Assembly (NCBI GenBank): GCA_905221605.1
Contig: CAJNDS010002734.1
Location: 62,001-126,000, forward strand
DNA: 64,000 bases
DNA from: Symbiodinium natans
Taxonomy: Eukaryota; Sar; Dinophyceae; Suessiales; Symbiodiniaceae
Direction: 5' to 3'
The position numbers and the translations under genes are program-made. A model generated the notes under the pieces. It searched no databases. It worked only from the letters and a program-made list of their open reading frames with translations, and was not told where the DNA came from. Of this stretch, positions 44,740 to 56,379 are shown in pieces (the stretch's first letter is position 1; every line of letters begins with the position of its first letter).

Positions 44740-47260
44740 AAAGTTTTAATAGTTTTAATAGATTGAATTTTAAAAAAGCCTCCGAAACTATTAAAACTAT
44801 TAAAAAGAAGCATTTTTAATAGTTTTAATAGTTTTAATAGTTTCAACTTTTAAAAAGCCTTCCGAACTATTAAAACTTTAAAAAGAGAAGGCCTGGCCAG
44901 GAGATTCCTGAACTTTTAAAACTATTAAAACTTTTAAAACTATTAAAACTATTAAAACTTTTAAAGAGGCTTCCTTTTAATAGTTTTAATAGTTTGAACT
45001 TTTAAAAAGCCTCCCAAACTATTAAAACTATTAAAAGAAGCCTTTTTAATAGTTTTAACAGTTTTAACAGTTTTAATAGTTTTAATAGTTTTAAAAGTTT
45101 TAAAAGTTTTAAAAGTTCAGGAATCTCCAGGCCAGGCCTTCTCCTCTTTAAAGTTTTAATAGTTTTAATAGTTTGAACTTTTAAAAAGCCTCCCAAACTA
45201 TTAAAACTATTAAAAAGAAGCCTTTTTAAATAGTTTTAATAGTTTTAATAGTTTCAACTTTTAAAAAGCCTCCCAAACTATTAAAAATCTAAAAAAGAGA
45301 TGGCCTGGCCAGGAGATTCCTGAACTTTTAAAACTATTAAAACTTTTAAAACTTTTAAAACTATTAAAACGATTAAAACTTTTAAAAAGGTTTCCTTTTA
45401 ATAGTTTTAATAGTTTTAATAGTTTGAACTTTTAAAAAGCCTCCCAAACTATTAAAACTATTAAAAAGAAGCCTTTTTAATAGATTTAATAGTTTTAATA
45501 GTTTTAAAAGTTTCAAAAGTTCAGGAATCTCCAGGCCAGGCCTTCTCCTTTTTAAAGTTTCAATAGTTTTAATAGTTTGAACTTTTAAAAAGCCGCCCAA
45601 ACTATTAAAACTATTAAAAAGAAGCATTTTTAATAGTTTTAATAGTTTTAATAGTTTTAATAGTTTTAATAGTTTTAATAGTTTTAATAGTTTTAATAGT
45701 TTTAATAGTTTTAATAGTTTTAAAAGTTTTAAAAGTTTAGGAATCTCCAGGCCAGGCCTTCTCCTTTTTAAAGTTTTAATAGTTTTAATAGTTTCAACTT
45801 TTAAAAAGCCTCCCAAACTATTAAAACTATTAAAAAGAAGCCTTGTTAATAGTTTTAATAGTTTTAATAGTTTCAACTTTTAAAAAGCCTTCCAAACTAT
45901 TAAAACTTTAAAAAAGAGAAGGCCTGGCCAGGAGATTCCTGAACTTTTAAAACTATTAAAACTTTAAAAACTTTCAAAACGATTAAAACTATTAAAACTT
46001 TTAAAAAGGCTGCCTTTTAATAGTTTTAATAGTTTTAATAATTTAAACTTTTAAAAGGCCTCCCAAACTATTAAAACTATTAAAAAGAAGCCTTTTTAAT
46101 AGTTTTAATAGTTTTAATAGTTCTAAAAGTTTAAATAGTTTTAAAAGTTTTAAAAGTTCAGGAATCTCCAGGCCAGGCCTTCTCCTTTTTAAAGTTTTAA
46201 TAGTTTTAATAGTTTGAACTTTTAACAAGCCTCGCAAACTATTGAAACTATTAAAAAGAAGCAATTTTAATAGCTTTAATAGTTTTAAAAGTTTCAAAAG
46301 TTCAGGAATCTCCAGGCCAGGCCTTCTCCTTTTTAAAGCTTTAATAGTTTTAATAGTTTCAACTTTTAAAAAGCCTCCCAAACTATTAAACCTATTAAAA
46401 AGAAGCCCTTTTAATAGTTTAATAGTTTTAATAGTTTTAAATAGTTTTAATAGTTTAATAGTCTTAATAGTTTGAAAAGTTTCAAAAGTTTTAAAAGTTC
46501 GGGAATCTCCAGGCCAGGCCTTTGCCTTTTTAAAGTTTTAATAGTTTTAATAGTTTGAACTTTTAAAAAGCCTCCCAAACTATTAAAACTATTAAAAAGA
46601 AGCCTTTTTAAATAGTTTTAATAGTTTTAATAGTTTTAATAGTTTTAATAGTTTCAACTTTTAAAAAGCCTCCCAAACTATTAAAAATTTAAAAAAGAGA
46701 AGGCCTGGCCAGGAGATTCCTGAACTTTTAAAACTATTAAAACTTTTAAAACTATTAAAACTATTTAAACTTTTAAAACTTTTAAAAAGGCTTCCTTTTA
46801 ATAGTTTTAATAGTTTTAATAGTTACAACTTCTAAAAAGCCTCCCAAACTATTAAAACTATTAAAAAGAAGCCTTTTTAATAGTTTTAATAGTTTTAAAA
46901 GTTTTAAAAGTTCAGGAATCTCCAGGCCAGGCCTTCTCCTTTTTAAAGTTTCAATAGTTTTAATAGTTTGAACTTTTAAAAAGCCGCCCAAACTATTAAA
47001 ACTATTAAAAAGAAGCATTTTTAGTAGTTTTATTAGTTTTAATAGCTTTAAAAGTTTCAAAAGTTCAGGAATCTCCAGGCCAGGCCTTCTCCTTTTTAAA
47101 GCTTTAATAGTTTTAATAGTTTCAACTTTTAAAAAGCCTCCCAAACTATTAAAACTATTAAAAAGAAGCCTTTTCAATAGTTTTGATAGTTTTAATAGTT
47201 TCAACTAAGCCTTTCAAACTATTAAAACATTAAAAAGATTTGAAAGTTCAGGAATTTCCT
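44740..47260. repeat. AT-rich satellite field with AGGCCTGGCC cores in both orientations
   Basis: 2.5 kb built of TTTTAATAG nonamers and AACTATTAAA inverses. A core GGCCTGGCCAGGAGATTCCTG or its inverse CAGGAATCTCCAGGCCAGGCC recurs about every 200-330 bp (near 44,890, 45,120, 45,305, 45,520, 45,745, 45,925, 46,165, 46,300, 46,505, 46,705, 46,915, 47,070). A second module GGCTT.CTTTTAATAG with CTCCCAAACTATTAAAA forms the arms. The nonamer period produces the LLKLLKLLK frames. Confidence 0.95.
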
Positions 47261-47264
47261 GGAC

Positions 47265-47820
47265 AGGGCCCCGGGCCTCTCCCCAATACAAAACCACGAG
47301 CCCGGGCCTCCCCCCAATACTAAATTACGAGCCCGGGCTTCTCCCCAATACTAAATTACGAGCCCGGGCCTCCCCCCAATACTAAATTACGAGCCCGGGC
47401 CTCATATTAAATTACGAGCCCGAGCCTCCCCCCAATACTAAATCACGAGCCCAGGCCTGCCCCCAATACTAGAATCACGAGCCCAGGCCTCCCCCCAATA
47501 CTAAACTACAAGCCCGGGCCTCCTTCCAATACTAATCGGCCATGAGATTCCTGAACTTTCAAAACTTTTAAAACTTTTAAAACTATTAAAACTATTAAAA
47601 CTTTTAAAACTATTAAAAAAGCCTCGGGCCTTCTCCCAATACTAAATTACGAGCCCGGGCCTTCTCCCAATACTAAATCACGAGCCCGGGCCTTCTCCCA
47701 ATACTAAATCACGAGCCCGGGCATCCCCCCAATACTAAATGACGAGCCCGGGCCTCCCCCCAATACTACATCACGAGCCCGGGCCTTCTCCCAATACTAA
47801 ATCACGAGTCCGAGCCTTTC
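47265..47820 (+). repeat. 31-bp satellite (GAGCCCGGGCCTCC...CAATACTAAATTAC)
   Basis: About 16 copies of a 30-32 bp unit with the palindromic word GCCCGGGC. It is interrupted at 47,530-47,640 by a fragment of the AT-rich satellite including ATTCCTGAACTTT. That shows the two arrays share an insertion or conversion history. Confidence 0.95.
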
Positions 47821-47940
47821 CGGAAGCGGGCCAGCCCCCCCTCCTTTTCCATTTAAATTATTTTTATTTTATGTAAATTATAAGAATTATGTAAATTATA
47901 TAAATTAGCGTCGCGTCACTTTGGTCAGATTTTGCCGGGC

Positions 47941-48017
47941 CCCGCGTAGATCCAGGCAGATTTTGTCCATGGTGATTTCTCTAAAAACACAACGGACAAA
48001 ATCTGCCTGGATCTACG
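47941..48017. mobile_element. Short perfect TIR element (GCGTAGATCC ends)
   Basis: 77 bp. GCGTAGATCCAGGCAGATTTTGTCC is mirrored by GGACAAAATCTGCCTGGATCTACGC around TGGTGATTTCTC. A half-copy follows at 48,042-48,110 and leads into the 87-bp array. Confidence 0.8.
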
Positions 48018-48084
48018 CATCACTTTTTTTGTAAGAAACAGCGCCGCGTAGATCCGGGCAGATTTTGTCCATGGTGTTTTCTCA

Positions 48085-49025
48085 AAAAACACGAAGGACA
48101 AAATTTGGCCAAATCGGGCTGCTCTTCGTCGGAGATGAGAAATGCGCGGCTCGATTTGGCCAAATTTGGCCGGGCAGCCTCCGGGCAAAATTTGGCCAAA
48201 TCGGGCTGCTCTTCGCGTGCGATGAGAAACGCACGGCTCGATTTGGCCAAATTTTGCCGGGCAGTCCCCTGGCAAAATTTGGCCAAATCGGGCTGCTCTT
48301 CGTGAGCGATGAGAAATGCGCGGCTCGATTTGGCCAAATTTTGCCGGGCAGCCTCCAGGCAAAATTTGTCCAAATCGGGCTGCTCTTCGCGTGCGATGAG
48401 AAATGCACGGCTCGATTTGGCCAAATTTTGCCGGGCAGTCCCCTGGCAAAATTTGGCCAAATCGGGCTGCTCTTCGTATGCGATGAGAAATGCGCGGCTC
48501 GATTTGGCCAAATTTTGCCGGGCAGCCTCCGGGCAAAATTTGGCCAAATCGGGCTGCTCTTCGTATGCGATGAGAAATGCGCGGCTCGATTTGGCCAAAT
48601 TTTGCCGGGCAGCCTCCGGGCAAAATTTGGCCAAATCGGGCTGCTCTTCGTATGCGATGAGAAATGCGCGGCTCGATTTGGCCAAATTTTGCCGGGCAGC
48701 CTCCGGGCAAAATTTGGCCAAATCGGGCTGCTCTTCGCGTGCGATGAGAAATGCACGGCTCGATTTGGCCAAATTTTGCCGGGCAGCCTCCTGGCAAAAT
48801 TTGGCCAAATCGGGCTGCTCTTCGTATGCGATGAGAAATGCGCGGCTCGATTTGGCCAAATTTTGCCGGGCAGCCTCCGGGCAAAATTTGGCCAAATCGG
48901 GCTGCTCTTCGTGTGCGATGAGAAATGCACGGCTCGGTTTGGCCAAATTTTGCCGGGCAGCCTCCGGGCAAAATTTGGCCAAATCGGGCTGCTCTTCGTG
49001 TGCGATGAGAAATTCGCGGCTCAAA
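48085..49025. repeat. 87-bp satellite, 11 copies
   Basis: The unit start GGGCTGCTCTTCG recurs at 48116, 48203, 48290, 48377, 48464, 48551, 48638, 48725, 48812, 48899 and 48986, an exact 87-bp period. Each unit has TTTGGCCAAA palindromes at both sides. Because 87 is a multiple of three and the unit has almost no stops, five frames stay open for 250-386 codons. Variants TCGTATGCG, TCGCGTGCG, TCGTGAGCG and CCTCCGGGC/CCCCTGGC alternate. I do not regard any of these frames as a gene. Confidence 0.96.
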
Positions 49026-51665
49026 GGGACACCTTTTTGGATTGGCAGCAAACCCAGCTGATGCTCATGATATCTCTCTCTATATAGAGGGGCGATGGAA
49101 CGGGTGTCCTTTTCCTTTTCAATCGTCTTCTGCATCTTCAAAGGAGAAAGAACGACACCCCCCAAGAGGGAAAAGAACACAAGAGACAGGGAGGGGAATT
49201 GAAGAGCTCCTCTCTTTACTTATTCTTTCCCTTTCCTCTCTTCCTACCTGTTCTTGTTCTTATTCGCTTCAAAAAGCAAAATAAGGGAAAGGAGCTTTCC
49301 TGGAGAGGAGGGAGGACACCTATATGTGAAGAGCAAGAAGGGTTGTTTTCTCATTCAAAAGGGACAAAGGAGAGAAGATAGATGTAGAGGAAAGTCATCT
49401 TCTTTGCGCCTTGTTTTGTCCGTCCCTCTCATTGCTTCCTGTCTCTTCTATTCCTTTCAGTACGCTTCCAGAAAAAAGGCATCCTTGTGATCTCTCCTCT
49501 CTCATTTCCCTTTCCCTTCTCTCCACCTATTACCTTTCAACTGATTAAAAAACAAGAAAGGAACTTGTATGATAAAGCAGGGGAAAGGTAAGCAGAGGGT
49601 GACTCCTTGCGCGTGGACCTTGCCGTACTTCATCATATCCCTCTTCTCGGCCTATCTCTTCTGCTTTTTTTTCTTACTGTTCTCCTTTTCATAATTCTTC
49701 CTGTTTAGTTGTTCTTATTTCGAAAAGAAAGAGGGAAGGGATAGATAAGGGAGAGAGGATCGATAAAGAAGAGTCCCATCTTATCTGTGCCTTGTTTTGT
49801 CTTTCCTGCTCCTTTATTCATCTCTCTATTCTTGTCTTTGCTCTTCCTGTTAAAAATGCAACCCTGTCTATGTCTCCTCCTCCTTCTCTCTCCCTCCTCT
49901 TCAAGGACAAAAAGCACAAGAAAATAAAAATATCAGGGGAATGGAGGCCCCTGGCCTTTCTTATCTTTCTTCAATGGTTGGGGAATGTGAGCGGGGTTGG
50001 CTGCTTGCCCGTGGCCCCTCTCCATGCTTCAGCATATGCCTCCTCTCGCCTTATCTCCTCGGTTCTTTTCATTGCTCCCAAACGGAAAAAGAAAGCGAGT
50101 TCCTTCATTTTCATTGTTCTTCCTTTGGGTTTTTGTTTCAAAGGGAAACGAACAAGAGAGAAGAAAGACAAGAAGGATAGGAAAGATGAAGACGGGTTCT
50201 ATCGAACGGGTGTCCCTTTGGATCGTTTTCTGCATCTTCAAGCGAGAAAAAAGGATGCCCCCGAACAAAAGCTCTCTCTCTCTCTCTCTGTCTGTATCCC
50301 TGTCGCTATTTTTTCTTTCGTTCTTTCTTTAGCTTGCTCTCTTTCCCTGTCCCAATATCTATCTCTCACTCATTCATTCTCAGTCTCTCTCTCTCTCTCT
50401 CTCTATGTGCGATGGAAGCAGGCGTCCTTTTTTTACGTTTGCTGTGTCTTCAAGGCAAAAGAAAGACATCCAAAAAGAAAACATTTAGGGGTGTCCCTTT
50501 TGCTCGTTTGACACACAGAAAGCGATTAAAGGGACAGCGTTTTGGATGGGCAGCAAACCCAGCTGATGCTCATGATATCTCTCTCTATATATAGGGGCGA
50601 TGGAACGGGTGTCCTTTTCCTTTTCAATCGTCTTCTGCATCTTCAAAGGAGAAAGAACGACACCCCCCAAGAGGGAAAAGAACACAAGAGACAGGGAGGG
50701 GAATTGAAGAGCTCCTCTCTTTACTTAGTCTTTCCCTTTCCTCTCTTCCTACCTGTTCTTGTTCTTATTCGCTTCAAAAAGCAAAATAAGGGAAAGGAGC
50801 TTTCCTGGAGAGGAGGGAGGACACCTATCTGTGAAGAGCAAGAAGGGTTGTTTTCTCATTCAAAAGGGACAAAGGAGAGAAGATAGATGTAGAGGAAAGT
50901 CATCTTCTTTGCGCCTTGTTTTGTCCGTCCCTCTCATTGCTTCCTGTCTCTTCTATTCCTTTCAGTACGCTTCCAGAAAAAAGGCATCCTTGTGATCTCT
51001 CCTCTCTCATTTCCCTTTCCCTTCTCTCCACCTATTACCTTTCAACTGATTAAAAAACAAGAAAGGAACTTGTATGATAAAGCAGAGGAAAGGCAAGCAG
51101 AGGGTGACTCCTTGCGCGTGGACCTTGCCGTACTTCATCATATCTCTTTTCTCGGCTTCCTTTCCTTACCCTTCTCCTGTTTTCATAATTCTTCCTTTTT
51201 GTTTTCCTTATTTCGAGAAGAAAAGGGAAGAGAGAGATAAGGGAGAGAGGATCGATAAAGAAGATGCCTTGTTTTGTCTTTCCTTATCCTTTATTCATCT
51301 CTCTTCCATTGTTGTCTTTGCTCTTCCCATTAAAAATGCAATCCTGTCTATTTCTCCTCCTCCTTCTCTCTCCGTCCTCTTCAACGACAAAAAAACACAA
51401 GGAAATCATAAGAGGGGAATGGAGGCCCTTGTCCTTTCTTATCCTTTTTCAATGGTTGGGGACATGAACGGGGTTGGCTGCTTGCCCGTGGCCCCTCTCC
51501 ATGCTCCCTCCTCTTGTGCCCAAACGGAAAAGAAAGCGAGTTCCTTTCATGTTCATTGTTATTCCTTTGGTTTTTTTGTTTCAAAGGGAAACGAACAAGA
51601 GAGAAGAAAGACAAGAAGGATAGGAAAGATGAAGACGAATACCATCTTCTCTTTGCCATGGGCAA
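49026..51665. repeat. Pyrimidine-rich block and its tandem duplicate
   Basis: 49,030-49,600 is repeated at 50,542-51,110 with very few differences. Diverged continuation 49,600-50,185 corresponds to 51,110-51,625. Recurring words are CTGATGCTCATGATATCTC, GACTCCTTGCGCGTGGACC and TCCTTTTTC/AGAAAGAG tracts. The 60-239 codon frames are Ser/Leu/Lys-rich artefacts of CTCTCT and AGAA runs. Confidence 0.9.
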
Positions 51666-51669
51666 AACC

Positions 51670-52540
51670 CGAGCCCTAGCTTCCAAATACACCCTATTTG
51701 AGCCACCCACCCCCCCTCCCCCGTTCTCCCCCCTCTCCTTTATAGGAAACGAAAACTGGACACGAACGATGTCCTCTATCTTTTCATGCAGCAGGAGAGA
51801 GGTCCTCTCTCTCCTAATGGGACATGAAAGTCCTCCTGTATTCGTTTTCATTGAAAGATCTGTCTCTCGAGGACATGGAAGATCTACTCTATCTCTTTCT
51901 AGTAAACACTTCTTCAAGTAGGAGAAAGGCGTTTTCATAAGTTGTAAAAAAGGAGCTCTGTCATTCCTAAAAGAGAAGGAGAGAGGGGAGCCCTTGGAGG
52001 ACCCCTTTTCAGAAGAGGCAAGGGCATTCATTACCTACACAGAGATAAAAGAGCTTTCAGATGACCTAGACACATGACTTTTTCGATTGAATTCTGTGGC
52101 TCATACTACAATAATAAAACAAAACGCATTTGATTTTTTTCAGAAAAGAGAAATAGCGCAAGGTCTACGGAAAGAACAACTTATTCAACAAAGCCAGCAA
52201 ACATAAAGAAGCAACCGAAACGAATGTTGTGCAATTTAGTTTCAGGTAGCTTCTGTGGGTTTTGTAAAAACAATACGGTATAGAAAAGCGCGTCGGTTAG
52301 ACCCTTTCTCTTCAACAACTTTCGGCTAAACCCTACACACCAAATTCGTCAAATTCTGTGGTTAGACTCGGTTAGACCCTTTCTTTGTAGAAACCTTCCG
52401 TCCATTACTCTACGCCCGAAATCTCGTCAATTCTGTGGTTACTCCCTTTCCCTCAAAAAAACAAGGGTTAACCTGTTGAAGTTTTAGATAAGAAATAGTT
52501 ATAATGGCTTCCAAAGGTTTAAATGCTTCTGCTTTTGTAG
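51670..52540 (+). repeat. 870-bp direct repeat, left copy
   Basis: Matches 56,380-57,250 at roughly 97-98% by eye, diverging mainly at the first 100 bp. It contains GGACACGAACGA.GTCCTCTAT near its start and ATGGCTTCCAAAGGTTTAAA near its end. The two copies enclose about 3.85 kb, the layout of LTRs, but no TG...CA ends, primer site or gag/pol coding is visible. Confidence 0.92.
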
Positions 52541-55500
52541 AACAGGCAGTGAGTCGGTCGCGCCAGATTTTTGCAGTCGCGTTTTCTCGTGATATCTCCA
52601 AACAGAGGACGGACGTCTGGTGCGATCTACGTGCCTCCTTTTGTGAAAAGGCAGCGAGTAGATCGCACCAGCGTGTTTTCTCGTGATTTCTCCGAATAGA
52701 GGACGGACAAAATCTAGTTAAACTTCCGTTGAATACCAAGAAGTGGAGGAGCTATATGCAAGGTAGGGGGAATTCCGAGTTTCTAGCGTCACTTCTCTGT
52801 CCTTTCCCATTAAGAGAAAATGAACTTTCTCATGGCATAATCAGAGAAGAGTATCTCATTCCTTTGAGGTAGAGGCGTTCTCTTCGTTCCCGTTTAAGGA
52901 GGCAAAAGCTCTGTCACGCTCTCCCACTCCTTAGCCGGTTACAAGGTAAAGGGGCGTTTGGCTTTATGTCTTCATGCTTACTGGGTAAGGGAGGGGTTTG
53001 TCATGCTTCTTTCCTAGTGGGAAATACATTGCCTATGTTAACATGTTAACAGCTGGAGGAAATCTTCATGTTTTAAGTTAGACGGAGAAGGAGCTCATTC
53101 ATTTAGTAACTACTAGGAAGTAGAGGCGCTACAAAGCAGAGACCATGTAGAGGAATTCCGAGTTCCAGAATAAGTGGAAAGGGAACTTTCTCATATCGCA
53201 TTCCTTTATAAGAGGTAGAGGAGCTCTCTTCATTGCTGTTTAAAGAGGCAAAAGCTCTGTCACGCTCTCCCGTTCCCCTCTCCGATTACGAAGTACAGGG
53301 GCTTTTGGCTTTATGTCTTCGTTCGCTTTGTCGCTCCTTTCCTATTGGGAAATAGATTGGTGCCTCTGTTAACAGCTAGGCGAACTCTTCATGGATCCCT
53401 ATCCGATTAGGACTTAGAGAGGCATGAAGCGATAAAGGAGCTGTCTTTTTCTTCCTGAGGACTGGAGGGGGTTTGTCATGCTTTATGCTTTGAGGGACTC
53501 TTCATGTCTTGTTAAACAGCGATGGCGCTCTTCATTTAATACCAATAAGAAGCAGAGTAGCTACAAGGTACAGACCAGGTAGAGGAATTTCGAGTTCCAG
53601 AATCGTTTCCCTTTCCTTTCCGATTGAAAGTGGAAACGAACTTTCTCATGCTCTATTCATCTCAGTCCTTAAGAGGTAGGAGACGCCAGCTTCATTCCGT
53701 CAAATCATGCTCCCATCCTATTGTATCATTGAAAAATGGACTGTGTTCCTGTTGTCTTTTTTGCCAGCTAGAGGAAACTCATCATGTGTTGAGTTCAACA
53801 ATGAATGGCTCTTTAATTTAATGCCAAGATGTCGTAAGTAGAGGAGCTACGAGGTAGGGACCAGGTAGAGGAATTCCGAGTCGCAGAATCGCTTCTCTTT
53901 CCTTTCCTATTGACAGTGGAAAAGGAACTTTCTCATTTCCTATTCAGATAAGTAGTACCTCATTCCTTTAAGAGGCGGAGAAGCTTGCTTCATATCGCTT
54001 CTCTTTCCTTTCCTATTGAAAGTGGAGACGGCACTTTCTCATTTTCGAAAAAAGTATCTCATTCCTTTAAGAGGCAACGGAGCCGCCCTGTTTCCTTTAA
54101 AACAAGGCGGTTCAACAGTACCAAATTTTCTTAAAGGTTGTCTTGAAAAAAATTGGTACTGTTGAACCGCCCTGTTTTCTTCAAACACGGCAGCACGCTT
54201 CCAGAAAAATTGCCACCTTGCTATCTCTCTCCTCTCTCACTTCCCTTTCCCTTCTCTCCTTCTAGTTTCTTTTTTAACTGATAAAACACAAGAAAGGAAC
54301 TTGCGTGATAAAGCAGTGGAAGGTAAAGCAGAGGGTGACTCCTTGCGCGTGGACCTTGCCGTACTTCATCATATCCCTCTTCTCGGCCTATCTCTTCTGC
54401 TCTTTTTTCTTACTGTTCTCCTTTTCATAATTCTTCCTGTTTAGTTGTTCTTATTTCGAAAAGAAAGAGGGAAGGGAGAGATAAGGGAGGGAGGAAAGAT
54501 AAAGAAAAATGCCATCTTCTCAGCGCCTTGTTATGTCTCTCCTTCTTCTCTATTCATCTCTCTTCTATTCTTTTCTTTGCCATTCCATTGAAACTGGATT
54601 CCTGTTATCTCTCCTCTCCTCTCTCCTTCTCTCTCGCTCCTCTTCTCCTGTTCCCCTCTAAACGATTGCTCTTTACAGATAGGTGCCCCCTCTCCTCTTC
54701 AGGAAATTTCCTTTCCCTTATTTTGCTTTTTGAAGCGAAGAAAACAACAGATAAGAAGAGAGGAAAGTGAATGACTAAGTAAAGAGAGGAGCCCTTCAAT
54801 TTCCCTCCCTATATCTGACGCTATTATTCTTTCTTGGTTGTCGCCCTTCTTTCTCCCTTGAAGATGCAGAAAACGATCAGGAAGGACACCCGTTCCATCG
54901 CCCATATATGAGAGAAATCATGAGCATCAGCTGGGTTTGCTGCCGATCCAAAATGGGCGTCCTTTTTAATCGCCTTCTGTGTCTTCAAACGAGCAAAAGG
55001 ACACCCTGACTAAGTGTTTCCTTGTGGTGTCCCTTTTCCTCGCTTGAAGATGCAGAAAACGATCCAAAAAGACACGCGTTCCATCGCCCATATATGGGGA
55101 GAGAGAAAAATCATGAGCATCAGTTGGGCTTGCTGCCAATCCAGAGCGGGCGTCCCTTTTAATCGCTTGCTGTGTCTTCAAACGAGCAAAAGGGACACCC
55201 TAAGTGCTTTCTTGTGGGGTGTCCCTTTTCCTCGCTTGAAGATGCAGAAAACGATCAAACAGGACACCCGTTCCATCGCCCATATATAGGGAGAGAGAGA
55301 GAGAGAGAGAAAAATCATGAGCATCAGCTGGGTTTGCTTACATGTTCATTGTTCTTCCTTTTGTTTCTTTCTTTCTAACGGAAATGAACAAGAGAAGAGA
55401 AAAATTAGAACCAGAAGAAAGATGAAAACGAGCACCGTCTTCTCTTTGCCTGATTTTTGCGCCTCCCTCGCCTGTCGTCATTTCTCTTCCATTCTTGTCA

Positions 55501-55544
55501 TTGCTTATCCCATTAGAGTTGCGTTCCTTTTGATCTCTCCTCTC

Positions 55545-55575
<31 letters not shown>

Positions 55576-56379
55576 CCTTCTCTTCTCTTGTTCTCCTGTA
55601 AATCTCAAAAACACACACAAGGAAGCTTCTTTTGCCTTTTTGAAAGAAAAAAGAAAAAAAGAGATGGGGAAACAAATAGAAGAGCTCCACTGCCTATTGT
55701 TTCATTCCCTTTCCTCTCGTTCTATGTGTTGTTTCCTTGTCGTTTCAGAGAGCAAGCAAAATGAGGGCAAGGGCTTCCTGAAGAGGAGAGAGGGCACCTA
55801 TCTGCGAAGAGCAAGAATAGTCTTGTCTTGTTTAATTATAGAGGGAAAGGGAGAGACAAGGAAGGGAGAGATTATAGATAAAGAAGAGTGCCATCTCCTG
55901 TGCGCCTTGTTGTGTTCCTCCGTCTCCTTGTTTCTTGTCTCCTCTCTTCTGTTCAGTACCCTTCCAGAAAAATAAAATGGCCTCCTTGCTGTCTCTCCTC
56001 TCTCACTTCCCTTTCCCTTCTCTCCTTCTGTTTCCTTTTAACTGATAAAACACAATAAAGGAACTTGCATGATAAACCTTGCCGTACTTCATCATATCCC
56101 TCTTCTCGGCCTATCTCTTCTGCTCTGAGGAAAGATAAAGAAGAGTGCCATCTTCTCAGCGCATTGTTTTGTCTCTCTCCTTCTCTCTCCCTCCTCTTCT
56201 CCTGTTCCTTTCTAAATGACAAAAACACAAGAAAGGAAGAACAAGAGGGGAATGGAAGCCCTTTTCCTGTCTTCTCCTGTTGCAATAAGAAGGAAAAGAG
56301 CATAGGAGATAAGGAAGGGAATTGAAGAGCTCCTCTCGCTACTTTCTCATGCCCTTTCCTCTCTATCTACCACACCAAA
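52541..56379. repeat. Sequence between the direct repeats: nested degenerate repeats, no gene
   Basis: 52,700-54,110 holds about four degenerate units of 350-450 bp with GAGGAATTCCGAGT, CTTTCTCAT and CTCATTCCTTTAAGAGG. 54,110-54,170 is an inverted pair around AACAGTACCAA. 54,240-56,375 repeats the pyrimidine-rich material (GTGACTCCTTGCGCGTGGACC again at 54,333; CGTTCCATCGCCCATATAT at 54,890, 55,080, 55,268). No frame exceeds 120 codons. Confidence 0.8.

Noticed and set aside
44740-47204. Leu/Lys-rich frames (LLKLLK repeats) of 64-164 codons
   Set aside because: They follow the nonamer period of the AT-rich satellite and break at every module change.
47925-49180. Open frames of 250-386 codons on both strands
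   Set aside because: They are translations of an 87-bp tandem repeat whose length is a multiple of three. Overlap of five open frames argues against any one being selected.
49792-51679. 239- and 201-codon Ser/Leu-rich frames, apparently with membrane segments
   Set aside because: Composition follows CTCTCT and TTCTTT runs in duplicated low-complexity DNA; the two copies of the block do not keep the same frame.
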